A stretch of 64,000 nucleotides of DNA from Akkermansia sp. (GCA_022787425.1 JALFWB010000031.1:1-64000), one strand, 5' to 3'. Numbered from the stretch's first letter, positions 44,433 to 55,176 are shown. A program made the numbers and translations. The notes: generated from the letters alone by a model not told the origin.

Positions 44433-44547
44433 GTGTGAAGAGGAGAACTGTTTGTCAGCATGTGTCCGGCATGGCATCTTCTTCCGTAAGTTAGAGACAG
44501 AGCATGGGATTTTGTCGCGCTTTTTTCCGTTTAGGGGCATTTTTAGG

Positions 44548-44576
44548 TTGACTCGCCCCCCGGAACATGCTAGTAT
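44548..44576 (+). promoter_or_regulatory. Promoter of the Pro/Ala-rich secreted protein
   Basis: TTGACT (44548-44553), 17 bases, TAGTAT (44571-44576). The predicted start is 44583, giving an 18-base leader. Confidence 0.7.
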
Positions 44577-44600
44577 GAGGATACTTTCTTAAACACGCAT

Positions 44601-45089
44601 ATGAAGAAGACATTCATTACCATGTTGGCAGCCTTGGCGTCCTTCGCCATGGCTCAGGATGCCCCCGCAACACCCCCGCCCCCGCCGACTCCGGCTCCCG
44701 TGGTCGTCAAGGGAACTTGCGTCGTGATCCGCGACAGCGCGCGCCCCAGGGCCACGCAGTGCCCGATGAAGCAGCACGTGGAGAAGATCGCCATCAAGCT
44801 GCAGGAGGGCAACTGCGACCCCGAGAAGGCTAAGGAGATCATGGAGGTGGTCGGCGAAATCATCAAGACCAAGAACCCACACCACACCGCCCCCGCTCCG
44901 GGTTGCTGCCCCAAACCTGCTCCCGGTTGCTGCCCGAAGCCCGCTCCCGCTCCGGAGGTAGCTCCCACGCCTGCTCCCGCGCCGGCACCGGCTCCTGCCC
45001 CTGAGGCTGCTCCTGCCTCCGCGCCGGCATCGACTCCGGCTCCTGAGGCTGCTCCGGCCCCTGCTCCCGCCCCGGCACCGGCGGCCTGA
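44601..45089 (+). CDS. Secreted protein with Cys-Cys-Pro motifs and Pro/Ala-rich tail
   Basis: Protein of 162 residues. The signal peptide KKTFITMLAALASFAMAQ is followed by a small domain of about 70 residues with two Cys (GTCVVIRDSARPRATQCPMK) and a helix. Then come two GCCPKPAP units and about 55 residues of nearly pure Pro/Ala/Glu. The tail is typical of extended cell-wall or periplasm-spanning linkers. No family was recognised. It is monocistronic, with a clear promoter and terminator. Confidence 0.75.
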   Translation: MKKTFITMLAALASFAMAQDAPATPPPPPTPAPVVVKGTCVVIRDSARPRATQCPMKQHVEKIAIKLQEGNCDPEKAKEIMEVVGEIIKTKNPHHTAPAPGCCPKPAPGCCPKPAPAPEVAPTPAPAPAPAPAPEAAPASAPASTPAPEAAPAPAPAPAPAA

Positions 45090-45122
45090 ACCACAGCACA
45101 TCTTGCTAACGCATCCTTATTC

Positions 45123-45156
45123 AAGTGTCCCTCTTTTCGGAGAGGGGCACTTTTTT
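45123..45156 (+). terminator. Rho-independent terminator
   Basis: AAGTGTCCCTCT (45123-45134) pairs with AGAGGGGCACTT (45141-45152) with one wobble and a 6-base loop, followed by T to 45156. Confidence 0.85.
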
Positions 45157-45178
45157 ATCCCCCTCGCTCACTTTAGTA

Positions 45179-45207
45179 TTTCCAAAGGGAGAAGATGGGT
45201 GTATAAT
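45179..45207 (+). promoter_or_regulatory. Promoter of the AAE transporter gene
   Basis: TTTCCA (45179-45184), 17 bases, perfect TATAAT (45202-45207). The predicted start is 45214. Confidence 0.6.
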
Positions 45208-45278
45208 GGCGCGCGGCCCGGGCGCAGCCGATGCCGACGATGCGTCTGACGGGCAGAAAAACATTAGACCATCACGCG

Positions 45279-46880
45279 ATGTCCACTCTGTTACACAATC
45301 CCGCATTCGTTCTTTTCGCCATCCTGGCATTGGGCTTGGCATTGGGTAAAATCAGCATCAAAGGCATCTCTTTGGGGAGTTCCGGGGTTCTCTTCGTGGC
45401 CCTGCTGGCGGGGCATTTCAAGCTGAGCGTACCGGACGGCGTCACCTCCATCGGCACGGCCCTGTTTGTATACTGTGTGGGTTTGGGCGTAGGCAACCGC
45501 TTCTTTGCGGCCCTGCGCAGCAAAGGCAGCAATATGGTGCTGCTCTCCTTGGTGGTGGTGGGAGCCGCTTGGGGCATCACCGCCCTGGCTGCCTCACTCA
45601 CGGGGTTGGATTCTTCCATGGCTGCGGGACTCTTTGCGGGGGCCTGCACCAGCACCCCCGGCTTGGCCGCCGCAACCGAGGCCCTGCAGAGCGCAGGGGG
45701 CGACACGTCCGCCATCAACATCGGCTACGGCGTGGCCTACCCCTTCGGCGTGGTCGGGGTCGTACTTTTCGTGCAACTCCTCCCCCGCTTGCTGCATAAG
45801 GACTTGAACGAGGAGACCCGCTCCTCCGCCCGCACACCGGACCAGATTATCACCCGCGTGGTGCGCGTCAACCACCCGAACCTCATCGGGCGCAGCATCG
45901 CCGCCTTTGCTGCGGAGAATGTTATCACCTGCCGCATCACCCGAGTCCTGCGCAACAAAATGCTGGTACCGCTCGGCCCGCAGGACACCTTCACCGAAGG
46001 GATGGAAGTGCTGATGGTCGGCACGCGGGAGCAGATGGAACGCGATGCCGTCATCGTCGGCAGCATCGATAAAGACGCGCCGATCTCTCACCGATTCGCG
46101 GACGAAAGCTCGGAGGTCATCATGCTCAGCAAGGAGCTCAGCAACAAGACCCTGCGCGAGCTCGACACCCTCAACCGCTACGGCGTCGGCATCTCCCGCA
46201 TCACGCGACTGGGTGTTACCTTCGTACCCACGGCAGACACGGAAATCATCCGTAACGACGTCCTCAACGTTGTCGGCTCGCCGGAGGATATCAAACAATT
46301 CAAGCAGGCCTGCAACCACCGCAGCAACGCCATCGGCGCAGCGGACATCCTGTCCCTGGTCACCGGCGTGGCCCTCGGCATCTTGGTGGGCACCATCACC
46401 GTCAGCAGCGGAGACGGCGGCAAGGGCTTCTCCCTCGGCATGGCCGGCGGCCCCTTGGTGGTTGCGCTCATTCTGGGGCACTTCGGCCACATCGGCCCCA
46501 TCGCGGGCTACATGCCCCGCAACTCGCGCCTGCTGCTCATGGAGTTCGCGCTCATGCTCTTCCTGGCCGGCGCGGGGGTACAGGGCGGCACCACCTTGGT
46601 CGAGACACTCCGCACCCACGGCCTCACCATGTTCGCCACCGGGGTATTCATCACCCTCATCCCCCTCTTCCTCGGCTACATCGTCGCCCGCCGCGTCTTC
46701 CGCATGTCCCTCCCGGAGGCCCTCGGCAGCATCTGCGGCAGCATGACCTCCACCCCCGCCCTCGGCGCCATCACCGCCAAGACCGACAAGCAAGCCCCCG
46801 TCATCGCCTACGCCACCGCCTACCCCGCCGCCCTCATCCTCATGGCCGTCCTCGCCAAAGCCCTCATCAGCATGGGATGA
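45279..46880 (+). CDS. AAE-family transporter (aspartate:alanine exchanger type)
   Basis: Membrane protein of 533 residues in the AspT/YidE/YbjL family. Two halves of about five helices flank a cytoplasmic pair of RCK_C/TrkA_C domains (about 200-360). Family motifs GLAAATEAL and GSMTSTPALGAI recur in both halves, showing internal duplication. Known members exchange aspartate for alanine or move dicarboxylates; the substrate here is unknown. ATG at 45279 gives the usual short N terminus; ATG at 45231, 17 bases after the predicted transcription start, is possible. It stands alone between two terminators/promoters. Confidence 0.85.
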   Translation: MSTLLHNPAFVLFAILALGLALGKISIKGISLGSSGVLFVALLAGHFKLSVPDGVTSIGTALFVYCVGLGVGNRFFAALRSKGSNMVLLSLVVVGAAWGITALAASLTGLDSSMAAGLFAGACTSTPGLAAATEALQSAGGDTSAINIGYGVAYPFGVVGVVLFVQLLPRLLHKDLNEETRSSARTPDQIITRVVRVNHPNLIGRSIAAFAAENVITCRITRVLRNKMLVPLGPQDTFTEGMEVLMVGTREQMERDAVIVGSIDKDAPISHRFADESSEVIMLSKELSNKTLRELDTLNRYGVGISRITRLGVTFVPTADTEIIRNDVLNVVGSPEDIKQFKQACNHRSNAIGAADILSLVTGVALGILVGTITVSSGDGGKGFSLGMAGGPLVVALILGHFGHIGPIAGYMPRNSRLLLMEFALMLFLAGAGVQGGTTLVETLRTHGLTMFATGVFITLIPLFLGYIVARRVFRMSLPEALGSICGSMTSTPALGAITAKTDKQAPVIAYATAYPAALILMAVLAKALISMG

Positions 46881-46895
46881 GGCGTTGGGTGGTGC

Positions 46896-46924
46896 TTGAC
46901 ATCACAGCGGGTGTGTGATAGGAT
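46896..46924 (+). promoter_or_regulatory. rnd promoter
   Basis: TTGACA (46896-46901), 17 bases, TAGGAT (46919-46924). The predicted start is 46931, 6 bases before the ATG. Confidence 0.68.
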
Positions 46925-46936
46925 AAGGCCGAGCAT

Positions 46937-47992
46937 ATGATCACAGACACAACGAGCTTGGCGGAATGGCGAGCGAGAGCCCAGCGGCAGCCTAAGGGTC
47001 GCGTTGTGCTCGATTTGGAGGCGGACAGCCTGCATCGGCATCGTGAGAAACTGTGTCTGATCCAGTACGGCGATGAGGAGGGGGAGACGATTATCGACCC
47101 ATTGGTCATCGAGGACATGCGTCTTTTCAGCCAGTGGCTGGAGGGGGCGGAGGTGTGGATGCACGGGGCGGATTATGACATGACCCTTCTGCAACGCGCC
47201 TACGGCATCCTGCCGGCCATGATTTGGGACACGCAGATCGCGGCGCGCCTCCTCGGTTTCCGCCAGTTCGGACTGGCCGCACTGGTGGAGCACTACTACG
47301 GCGTGGTGATGAGCAAGAAGAATCAGAAGGCAGACTGGGGGCGCCGTCCCATGCCGCCGGACATGCTGGAGTATGCCCAAGGCGATGTAAAATATATACT
47401 CAGCATGGCAGATACCATGGTGGAGGCCCTGCGAGAAAAGGGTCGCTATGAGTGGTTTGTGGAGAGCTGCGAGCACCACTTGCAACGAGGGCGCGAGCGC
47501 TACGGCGAGACGCATGAGGAGCCTTGGCGCATCAAGGGCTGCGGCAAGTTGAACCGCCGCGGGCTGGCTGCACTGCGCGCGCTCTGGACTTGGCGCGATG
47601 CCGAGGCCGCAGAGTGGGATCGCCCCTCCTTCATGGTCTGCGGCAATGAGCATCTCCTCCGCTGGAGCCAAGCCCTGCAGGAGTTCCGGCCCGTAACACC
47701 CTTGCATAGTTTTCACAGCCACCGTGCCGCGCGTTTTAACCGCGCCGTAGAGCAGTTCCAACTGTTGGACGAGGACGAGTACCCCATGCGTCCGCAGCGC
47801 GAGCACCGCGAGGTCGATGCCCATTTCGAGGAGCGAGTTGAGGCCCTTATTGCCCGCCGCAACAGTGTGGCCGAGGAACTGGACATCGAGCCCAGCCTCA
47901 TCGCCTCACGCGTCCAAATAGAGGCCATCGCTGCGGACCGCGAGGCCGGCATGTCCCGGTTGATGCACTGGCAGCAGGAGCTCCTCGCCTGA
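46937..47992 (+). CDS. rnd: Ribonuclease D (3'-5' exonuclease)
   Basis: Exonuclease of 351 residues for tRNA 3' end maturation and RNA decay. The DEDDy site is visible: DLEAD (Asp26, Glu28), HGADYD and YAQGDV with the catalytic Tyr and Asp. The C-terminal half has an HRDC-type helical region (LWTWRDAEAAEWDRP, then later IEPSLIASR). Length is normal. The ATG is only 6 bases from the predicted transcription start and lacks a Shine-Dalgarno sequence. Confidence 0.9.
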   Translation: MITDTTSLAEWRARAQRQPKGRVVLDLEADSLHRHREKLCLIQYGDEEGETIIDPLVIEDMRLFSQWLEGAEVWMHGADYDMTLLQRAYGILPAMIWDTQIAARLLGFRQFGLAALVEHYYGVVMSKKNQKADWGRRPMPPDMLEYAQGDVKYILSMADTMVEALREKGRYEWFVESCEHHLQRGRERYGETHEEPWRIKGCGKLNRRGLAALRALWTWRDAEAAEWDRPSFMVCGNEHLLRWSQALQEFRPVTPLHSFHSHRAARFNRAVEQFQLLDEDEYPMRPQREHREVDAHFEERVEALIARRNSVAEELDIEPSLIASRVQIEAIAADREAGMSRLMHWQQELLA

Positions 47993-48040
47993 CCCGCGCC
48001 GGACTTCCGGCAACTGCACTGCCCCTTCGTGCGAATTTGC

Positions 48041-48069
48041 TTGCAGTCCTCCCCCGCCTGTGGTAGGAT
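48041..48069 (+). promoter_or_regulatory. fucO promoter, near-leaderless
   Basis: TTGCAG (48041-48046), 17 bases, TAGGAT (48064-48069). The predicted start is 48076, 3 bases before the ATG. Confidence 0.62.
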
Positions 48070-48078
48070 GATACTGCT

Positions 48079-49233
48079 ATGAGCGCAAAACGTTTTATAC
48101 TCAACGAGACAAGCTACCACGGCCGCGGGGCTGTGCAGGCTGTGGTGCAGGAGGCGCAGTTCCGCGGCTTCCGCAAGGCCTTAATCGTGTGCTGCGAGGA
48201 TGCCGCTAAGTTCAGTTTGGTCGCCAAGGTAACGGATCCCATGGATGCGGCGGGGCTGGCATATGCCATCTATGACAAGGTGCAAGCCAATCCGACGGTG
48301 AAGATGGTGCAGGACGGTGTGGAGGCCTTCAAGGCAGCGGGGGCGGATTACCTCATCGCCATCGGCGGTGGTTCCCCGCAGGATACGGCCAAGGGTATCG
48401 GCATCATTATCAATAACCCGGAGTTCTCCGATGTCGTTTCGCTGGAGGGTGTGGCACCCACCAAAAACAAGAGCGTGCCTCTCATCGCCGTGGCGACAAC
48501 GGCCGGTACGGCGGCGGAGACAACCATCAATTATGTGATCACGGATGAGGCCAAGCGCCGCAAGTTCGTGTGCGTGGACCCTCATGACATCCCTGTGGTG
48601 GCAGTGGTGGATCCCACCATGATGGAGACCATGCCTCGCGGTCTGACGGCCGCAACGGGCATGGACGCGCTGACTCACGCCATCGAGGGTTATACCACTC
48701 TGGCCGCTTGGGAGCTGGCCGATACGCTGAATCTCAAGGCCATTGAGCTCATTGCCCGCAGCCTGCGCAAAGCGGTCGAAAATGACCCGCAGGGGCGCGA
48801 TGATATGGCCTTGGGTCAGTACATGACGGGTATGGCGTTCTCCAATGTGGGCTTGGGTGTGGTGCATGGCATGGCCCACCCGCTCAGTGCGTTCTATAAC
48901 ACGCCGCACGGTGTCGCCAACGCTGTTCTGCTGCCGCATGTGATGGAATATAACGCCGACTACACGGGCGAGAAGTTCCGCGAGGTGGCCCGCGCCATGG
49001 GTGTGCCGGGCGTGGATGCCATGACCCCTGCCGAGTACCGCCGAGCTGCCATCGATGCCGTCCGCCAGCTCTCCCTGGATGTCAAGATCCCGCAGACCCT
49101 CCGCGAAATCGGCGTGAAGGAGGAGGACCTGGAAGCCCTCGCTGAGGCCGCCATGGCCGATGTCTGCACCGGCGGCAACCCCCGCCCCTGCACCAAGGAG
49201 GAGCTGCTCGCCCTCTACAAAAAGGTGTTCTGA
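48079..49233 (+). CDS. fucO: Iron-dependent alcohol dehydrogenase, lactaldehyde reductase type
   Basis: Enzyme of 384 residues of the group III Fe-alcohol dehydrogenases. The NAD-binding GGGSPQDTAKG and the metal-binding motifs DALTHAIEGY and GMAHPLSAFYNTPHG carry the conserved Asp and three His. The closest resemblance is to FucO, which reduces L-lactaldehyde to 1,2-propanediol in fucose and rhamnose breakdown. That fits a mucin-using gut bacterium, but no other fucose genes adjoin it. Other short-chain alcohols are possible substrates. Confidence 0.85.
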   Translation: MSAKRFILNETSYHGRGAVQAVVQEAQFRGFRKALIVCCEDAAKFSLVAKVTDPMDAAGLAYAIYDKVQANPTVKMVQDGVEAFKAAGADYLIAIGGGSPQDTAKGIGIIINNPEFSDVVSLEGVAPTKNKSVPLIAVATTAGTAAETTINYVITDEAKRRKFVCVDPHDIPVVAVVDPTMMETMPRGLTAATGMDALTHAIEGYTTLAAWELADTLNLKAIELIARSLRKAVENDPQGRDDMALGQYMTGMAFSNVGLGVVHGMAHPLSAFYNTPHGVANAVLLPHVMEYNADYTGEKFREVARAMGVPGVDAMTPAEYRRAAIDAVRQLSLDVKIPQTLREIGVKEEDLEALAEAAMADVCTGGNPRPCTKEELLALYKKVF

Positions 49234-49258
49234 TAATACCTCACACCTCTTCTGCTTC

Positions 49259-49291
49259 CCCCTGTTGCACCTCCCTGCAGCAGGGGATTTT
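49259..49291 (+). terminator. fucO terminator
   Basis: CCCCTGTTGC (49259-49268) pairs with GCAGCAGGGG (49277-49286) with one wobble, then ATTTT. It also lies beyond the end of the convergent IdeS-like gene. Confidence 0.7.
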
Positions 49292-49296
49292 CGCGT

Positions 49297-52200
49297 TCAG
49301 GGGCGGCGACGGCGAAGGAGAGGAAGGGAGAGGGAAAGGAGGAAGAAGAGCCCCGTTGAAGGCTCCGGAAGGGAGAAGACGGCGCTACTGCCGCTGCCGC
49401 TGATGATGTTCAGGTTATTCAGTGAGACAGCGCCCAAGCGGCTTACGTTGGCATCGCCGAAGTTAAAATTGACGGAGCGATAGCCGGCGTTGTACAGAGC
49501 ATCCACAGCTGCGGACGATAGGGTGATATCCACGTTGCCCTCCACGGTGCAGTGGAATAGAGAGGAGAGGTTCAGGGTGTAGGTCAGCTCGGTGGCGGTG
49601 GCGATGTCCTCAGAAATAACCCAGAGGACATTGACCTTGTTAAGCGTGATGGTACCGTTGCCGACGCTGAAGGAGCAGCCGGAGTTCACCTGTGTATCCG
49701 TGAGCGTCAAATTGGCGTTACCGGAGGCTTCATAGACGAAATCTTGCAGTGTCATGCCCGTGATGGAGTAGACATCCGTACCGGAATAGGTGACTGTCAT
49801 CCCCTGCGCGGTGGGGGCGAGGGCGTTCTCCGCATCTGTAAGAGCCGTGATAGAGTTATAAGATACCGAGCAATGGACGAGCTTGCTGCTGCCCGCAACT
49901 TGCGCCAGGGTGAAGACGGATGTGATGGTATCCGATTTCTGAACAACCAGCATGCCGCTGCCTATCCTACCCGCCGCATCACGCCCCAAGTAGGTGGTAC
50001 CGGACGTCTTCAATCCCGAGGAAGCGAGGGTAATCTTCTTGTCCTTACCGGCGGCCAGGTATAAGGTGCCATCGTTGTTGATGTCGAGGTCCGAGTAGGT
50101 GACGAAAATAGTATCAGAAAGCGACACCCTCCAAAAATTCTCGGAAAAAGTAACGCTGTCGTTCCAGGTGATCTCCATGGTGGAGTCCTTGCCATTGTAA
50201 ACTGCGCCGTTACCACCCGATTGATTACCGGAAACCCTGACTTCACCATTACCGGAGAGACTGAAGTCGCCCTCATTGTACACGGCACTGCCGCCGTTTG
50301 CCTTGTTGCCGGTGATGGACACGGAGGTGTTCCCGGAAATATCCACCTTGCCCTCCGAATAGATTCCCCCGCCGCCGGAGTAGGTGGCGGAGGCGGTGTT
50401 GTTCGCTATCTCAACACTCTGCGGATGTTCCTCGCTGCTCTGAATGATGAGCGAGGAATTGCTGCCGACAAAGGCACCGCCACCGAAGGCAAGGGCTTTC
50501 CCCTGCTCAGCCGTGGCGGAAGCGGTGTTGTTACTGATCACCACGTTCGTATTGCCGATGATAGAAACAACGGACGGGTAATCCTCTAAGCCCAGAACAG
50601 CCAGCCCGCCGCCCAAGGCATCAATCACGGACTCATCCGACCCGCCGGTTCCGGTGGCGGAGGCGGTGTTGTTACTGATGATCAGTGTGCCGTTTTCCAC
50701 GAGAAAAGTTTTGGTACCTGTGGTACCCGGCGCATCGTACTTGCCCTGAACCAAACCTCCACCGATGGCTTCCAGAATCAACTTCTCATTCTCGGCGGTC
50801 GGCTCAGATGTTTGGACAGTAACCACGTTCTCCGTAATCTTCACACTCGTATTATTCGAGATGGAGTTGATGTAAAAGTGGTACAAGCCGCCGCCCAGAG
50901 CAATTTTCGTGCCGCTGGCTGTATTCCCGGTCACCAAGACATCTCCGTTGCTCTCGACAACGGCCTTAAACGAAAGCATACCGCCGCCTGCCGCGACTGC
51001 TCCCATGGCTATATTGCCGGACAGGGTGATGGTGCCACAGTCTATCATACTGAGGCTACGTCGGTTGGCAATACCACCGCCCAAGACTTCGTTGTCGGGG
51101 TTATCGTCCGTTTGTCTATTACCCGTTACGCTGACAGCAGTGCAGTTCAGAAGCTCCAGATAGGCCGTGTTAAAGATGCCACTTCCGGAGTTGTTCTTCA
51201 CCTCGAAGGTTCCTGCTCCCGTGAAGTAGGCGTACCCCTTCAGCTCCATTCCCGCGTCGGCAAAACCGGTAGCCGACAGGGTGGTAAGACCGTTCAGCGA
51301 GGCCATACCGCCCGCCTCTACGATGAACCCTGCCCCCGTGTTGCCCTCATCCGGGGCAGCTAGGGTGATGCTGACCTCTGTGCTGCCGTCCGTCGTGCTG
51401 CTGAAGATCACCTCCTTGGCAACACTCAAGCCGGCGCCGGAATAAGCCTCCGTCAGACAAGTATTGCTGCTCACTACACCGTTCGTAATGGAGGACGGCA
51501 AGTCGGCTGATTGTTGAGCAATGCTTGCCGGAGTATCGATGTACTCCATCAGCCCGATGAAGTACCCGGCATCTCGATTGAAGTTATAGGAGGCCAAATC
51601 ATAACTGTTCAGCATGAGAGAGCCATCCGCGTCAACTTCTACCCGTACCTTGGTGGCACCGTAGTAGCGATCATCGGAATCTGTAATGTAGATAGCAGAC
51701 AGATTTCCGTCAGCATCCGTCTCATATCCCCAACAGGTGATGGCATGGCCCGAACTGATTTTCCCATTCTCATCAGCTATATAGATTCCCAGAGAAACGC
51801 CCCGCCCGGCCTTCGCGAGTGCCGCATTCATAGTCTGCCTGAAACATTCCTCTTGGGAAAGGTTTCTACGGTCGTCTGCGGTCAGCAGCACTTGCTGCAC
51901 ATAACAGGAGGTCGCGTCTGTGAATATCCCCTGATAATACCCGGCTGAATCGGCATTTTCCTCCAGATTGCCGCTGGCATCGGCATCGACTTTATCCTTC
52001 CCCAAGAACCACCACTGAAAGCCGTTACTCGCCAAACCCGGGACGTCCTCCCAGTTGTTGCGGAAAGCATCGAATACGGCAAGATACTGTGTCCCGGTCG
52101 GGGCGGTGTAGTTGTTTTTATTCGGGCCATCGGGAGGAGTTTCGCCGGTGTCGTGTTTGTCGTAGTAGAAATCCTGCCAGTGCTGGATGAGGTTCGATGC

Positions 52201-52371
52201 TGCCGCAGCCCAGCACAGTTCCTTATCTGACTTGTCGGTGATGTGTTCATCCGAACTGTAGAATCCCTTCCCGACATCATAAACATGCCCTGTGGTCGTG
52301 GAGACAGTAACAGCCGCTTGCGCGGTGAGTGCGGCGAGCAGGGAGAGAAGCGCGGCAGACAGAATCTTCAT
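49297..52371 (-). CDS. Surface protein: IdeS/Mac-like cysteine protease fused to a beta-rich PEP-CTERM passenger
   Basis: Protein of 1024 residues (two longer if GTG/ATG at 52377 is used; numbering here from 52377). The signal peptide ends near LTAQA. Residues 35-280 resemble the IdeS/Mac (MEROPS C66) cysteine endopeptidases of Streptococcus that cut IgG. Cys55 lies in ELCWAAAASNLIQHW, His211 in GHAITCWGY, and Asp233/Asp235 in AIYITDSD. The His-to-Asp distance of 22 equals that of IdeS (His262, Asp284, Asp286). Residues 300-1000 are repetitive, Gly/Asn/Ser-rich beta structure with many SNNTASATG-type segments, like autotransporter passengers. The tail LPEP, hydrophobic helix and RRRRP is a PEP-CTERM sorting signal. 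The target protein is unknown. It follows the guaA terminator. Confidence 0.8.
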   Translation of the reverse strand: MKILSAALLSLLAALTAQAAVTVSTTTGHVYDVGKGFYSSDEHITDKSDKELCWAAAASNLIQHWQDFYYDKHDTGETPPDGPNKNNYTAPTGTQYLAVFDAFRNNWEDVPGLASNGFQWWFLGKDKVDADASGNLEENADSAGYYQGIFTDATSCYVQQVLLTADDRRNLSQEECFRQTMNAALAKAGRGVSLGIYIADENGKISSGHAITCWGYETDADGNLSAIYITDSDDRYYGATKVRVEVDADGSLMLNSYDLASYNFNRDAGYFIGLMEYIDTPASIAQQSADLPSSITNGVVSSNTCLTEAYSGAGLSVAKEVIFSSTTDGSTEVSITLAAPDEGNTGAGFIVEAGGMASLNGLTTLSATGFADAGMELKGYAYFTGAGTFEVKNNSGSGIFNTAYLELLNCTAVSVTGNRQTDDNPDNEVLGGGIANRRSLSMIDCGTITLSGNIAMGAVAAGGGMLSFKAVVESNGDVLVTGNTASGTKIALGGGLYHFYINSISNNTSVKITENVVTVQTSEPTAENEKLILEAIGGGLVQGKYDAPGTTGTKTFLVENGTLIISNNTASATGTGGSDESVIDALGGGLAVLGLEDYPSVVSIIGNTNVVISNNTASATAEQGKALAFGGGAFVGSNSSLIIQSSEEHPQSVEIANNTASATYSGGGGIYSEGKVDISGNTSVSITGNKANGGSAVYNEGDFSLSGNGEVRVSGNQSGGNGAVYNGKDSTMEITWNDSVTFSENFWRVSLSDTIFVTYSDLDINNDGTLYLAAGKDKKITLASSGLKTSGTTYLGRDAAGRIGSGMLVVQKSDTITSVFTLAQVAGSSKLVHCSVSYNSITALTDAENALAPTAQGMTVTYSGTDVYSITGMTLQDFVYEASGNANLTLTDTQVNSGCSFSVGNGTITLNKVNVLWVISEDIATATELTYTLNLSSLFHCTVEGNVDITLSSAAVDALYNAGYRSVNFNFGDANVSRLGAVSLNNLNIISGSGSSAVFSLPEPSTGLFFLLSLSLPLLRRRRP

Positions 52372-52375
52372 GAAC

Positions 52376-52418
52376 AAAAACAGGCAGCGCGGAATACCCG
52401 TGGCGGGGCATTCCGCGC
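52376..52418 (-). terminator. guaA terminator
   Basis: Minus strand stem GCGCGGAAT (52418-52410) with ATTCCGCGC (52395-52387), followed by TGCCTGTTTTTG. Confidence 0.7.
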
Positions 52419-52428
52419 GTGGTGGAGT

Positions 52429-53952
<1,524 letters not shown>

Positions 53953-53964
53953 ATCGCTGCCCCA

Positions 53965-53993
53965 AGCATAGCAAAATCTGCCCGAGCTTGCAA
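53965..53993 (-). promoter_or_regulatory. guaA promoter
   Basis: Minus strand TTGCAA (53993-53988), 17 bases, TATGCT (53970-53965). The predicted start is 53958, 6 bases before the ATG. Confidence 0.6.
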
Positions 53994-54055
53994 GCTCTTT
54001 TACGAGCCTCGGTACGCTTTTAGGGAGCACCGGGGCCCACAGCGTGCTTTTCGCC

Positions 54056-54084
54056 TTGACATTTCATCCTTTTTCCTATATCAT
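54056..54084 (+). promoter_or_regulatory. obgE promoter, leaderless layout
   Basis: TTGACA (54056-54061), 17 bases, TATCAT (54079-54084). The predicted start is 54091, one base before the ATG. Confidence 0.7.
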
Positions 54085-54091
54085 CCGGGGC

Positions 54092-55129
54092 ATGTTCGTT
54101 GACAACATCAGGATCTTTGCCAAGGCAGGAAAGGGCGGCAATGGGCTCGCCAGTTTCCGCAGGGAGAAATTTGTGCCTCGCGGGGGTCCTGACGGAGGCG
54201 ATGGTGGGGACGGCGGCAGCGTGGTGCTGGAGGTCAGCACCGGGGTGAATGACCTGCGCGCGTTCTTCTACGACCCCAAGCTCATCGCTACCGACGGTAT
54301 GCCGGGCATGCACGCCCGCAAGCATGGGCGTGACGGGCGCTCCGTGACGGCGAAGGTTCCGCCGGGCACGATTGTCTACCGCAGTAATGCTGCTACCATG
54401 CAGGAGGCCACTTGGCTGGAGCGCGAGGGTGATGGCATTGAGGTGGAACAGGTGGCGGACCTGACGCAGCCGGGGGATCGATTCGTGCTCTGCCAAGGGG
54501 GCAAGGGCGGCCGCGGCAACTGGCACTTCCGTACCGCAACGGACCAGGCCCCTCTCAAGTTCGAGATGGGAACCGAGGCGGAATCCGGGGTTTTCTTCCT
54601 AGAGCTGCGCCGCATCGCCGATGCCGGCTTGGTGGGTTACCCGAATGCCGGTAAAAGCACCCTGCTCTCCGCAATCTCGAACGCTACGCCCAAGATCGCG
54701 GCCTACCCTTTCACCACGCTTCAACCCATCGTCGGCACCTTGGAGTTCCCGGACTTCTCCCGGGCCGTGGTCGCCGACATCCCGGGCATCATCGACGGCG
54801 CGTCCCAAAACCGAGGCCTCGGCCACGAGTTCCTCCGCCACATCATGCGCTGCCGCATCCTCCTCTTCGTGGTGGACATGACCGGGCTGGAGCACGACCC
54901 CATCGAGGCCATCCAATCCCTCCGCAAGGAAATCAAGCTCTACTCCGAAGAGCTCGCGGAACGCCCCTGGCTCATCATTGCCAACAAAATGGACGACTCC
55001 ACCGCCCTCGAAAACCTCCCCCCCCTCCGCCAGCGCTTCCCCAAGGCAGAAATCATCCCCATCTCCGCCCAAACCCGCCAAGGCATACCGGAGTTCCTAG
55101 AGAAACTGCACGAGCATCTGCGGAAATAA
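54092..55129 (+). CDS. obgE: Ribosome-associated GTPase ObgE/CgtA
   Basis: GTPase of 345 residues for 50S assembly and stress control. The Gly-rich Obg fold occupies 1-158 (KGGNGLASFRREKFVPRGGPDGG). The G domain has P-loop GYPNAGKST, switch FTTLQP, DIPGII and NKMD, then SAQTRQG. The variable C-terminal domain is absent, as in many relatives. ATG at 54092 is set by family alignment and by the promoter; an upstream frame start at 54044 lies inside the -35 region. It is divergent from guaA. Confidence 0.96.
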   Translation: MFVDNIRIFAKAGKGGNGLASFRREKFVPRGGPDGGDGGDGGSVVLEVSTGVNDLRAFFYDPKLIATDGMPGMHARKHGRDGRSVTAKVPPGTIVYRSNAATMQEATWLEREGDGIEVEQVADLTQPGDRFVLCQGGKGGRGNWHFRTATDQAPLKFEMGTEAESGVFFLELRRIADAGLVGYPNAGKSTLLSAISNATPKIAAYPFTTLQPIVGTLEFPDFSRAVVADIPGIIDGASQNRGLGHEFLRHIMRCRILLFVVDMTGLEHDPIEAIQSLRKEIKLYSEELAERPWLIIANKMDDSTALENLPPLRQRFPKAEIIPISAQTRQGIPEFLEKLHEHLRK

Positions 55130-55176
55130 AACAGCCCGCCGCCCGAATAAAAAATGCAGGTTGCCCCGAATACGGC

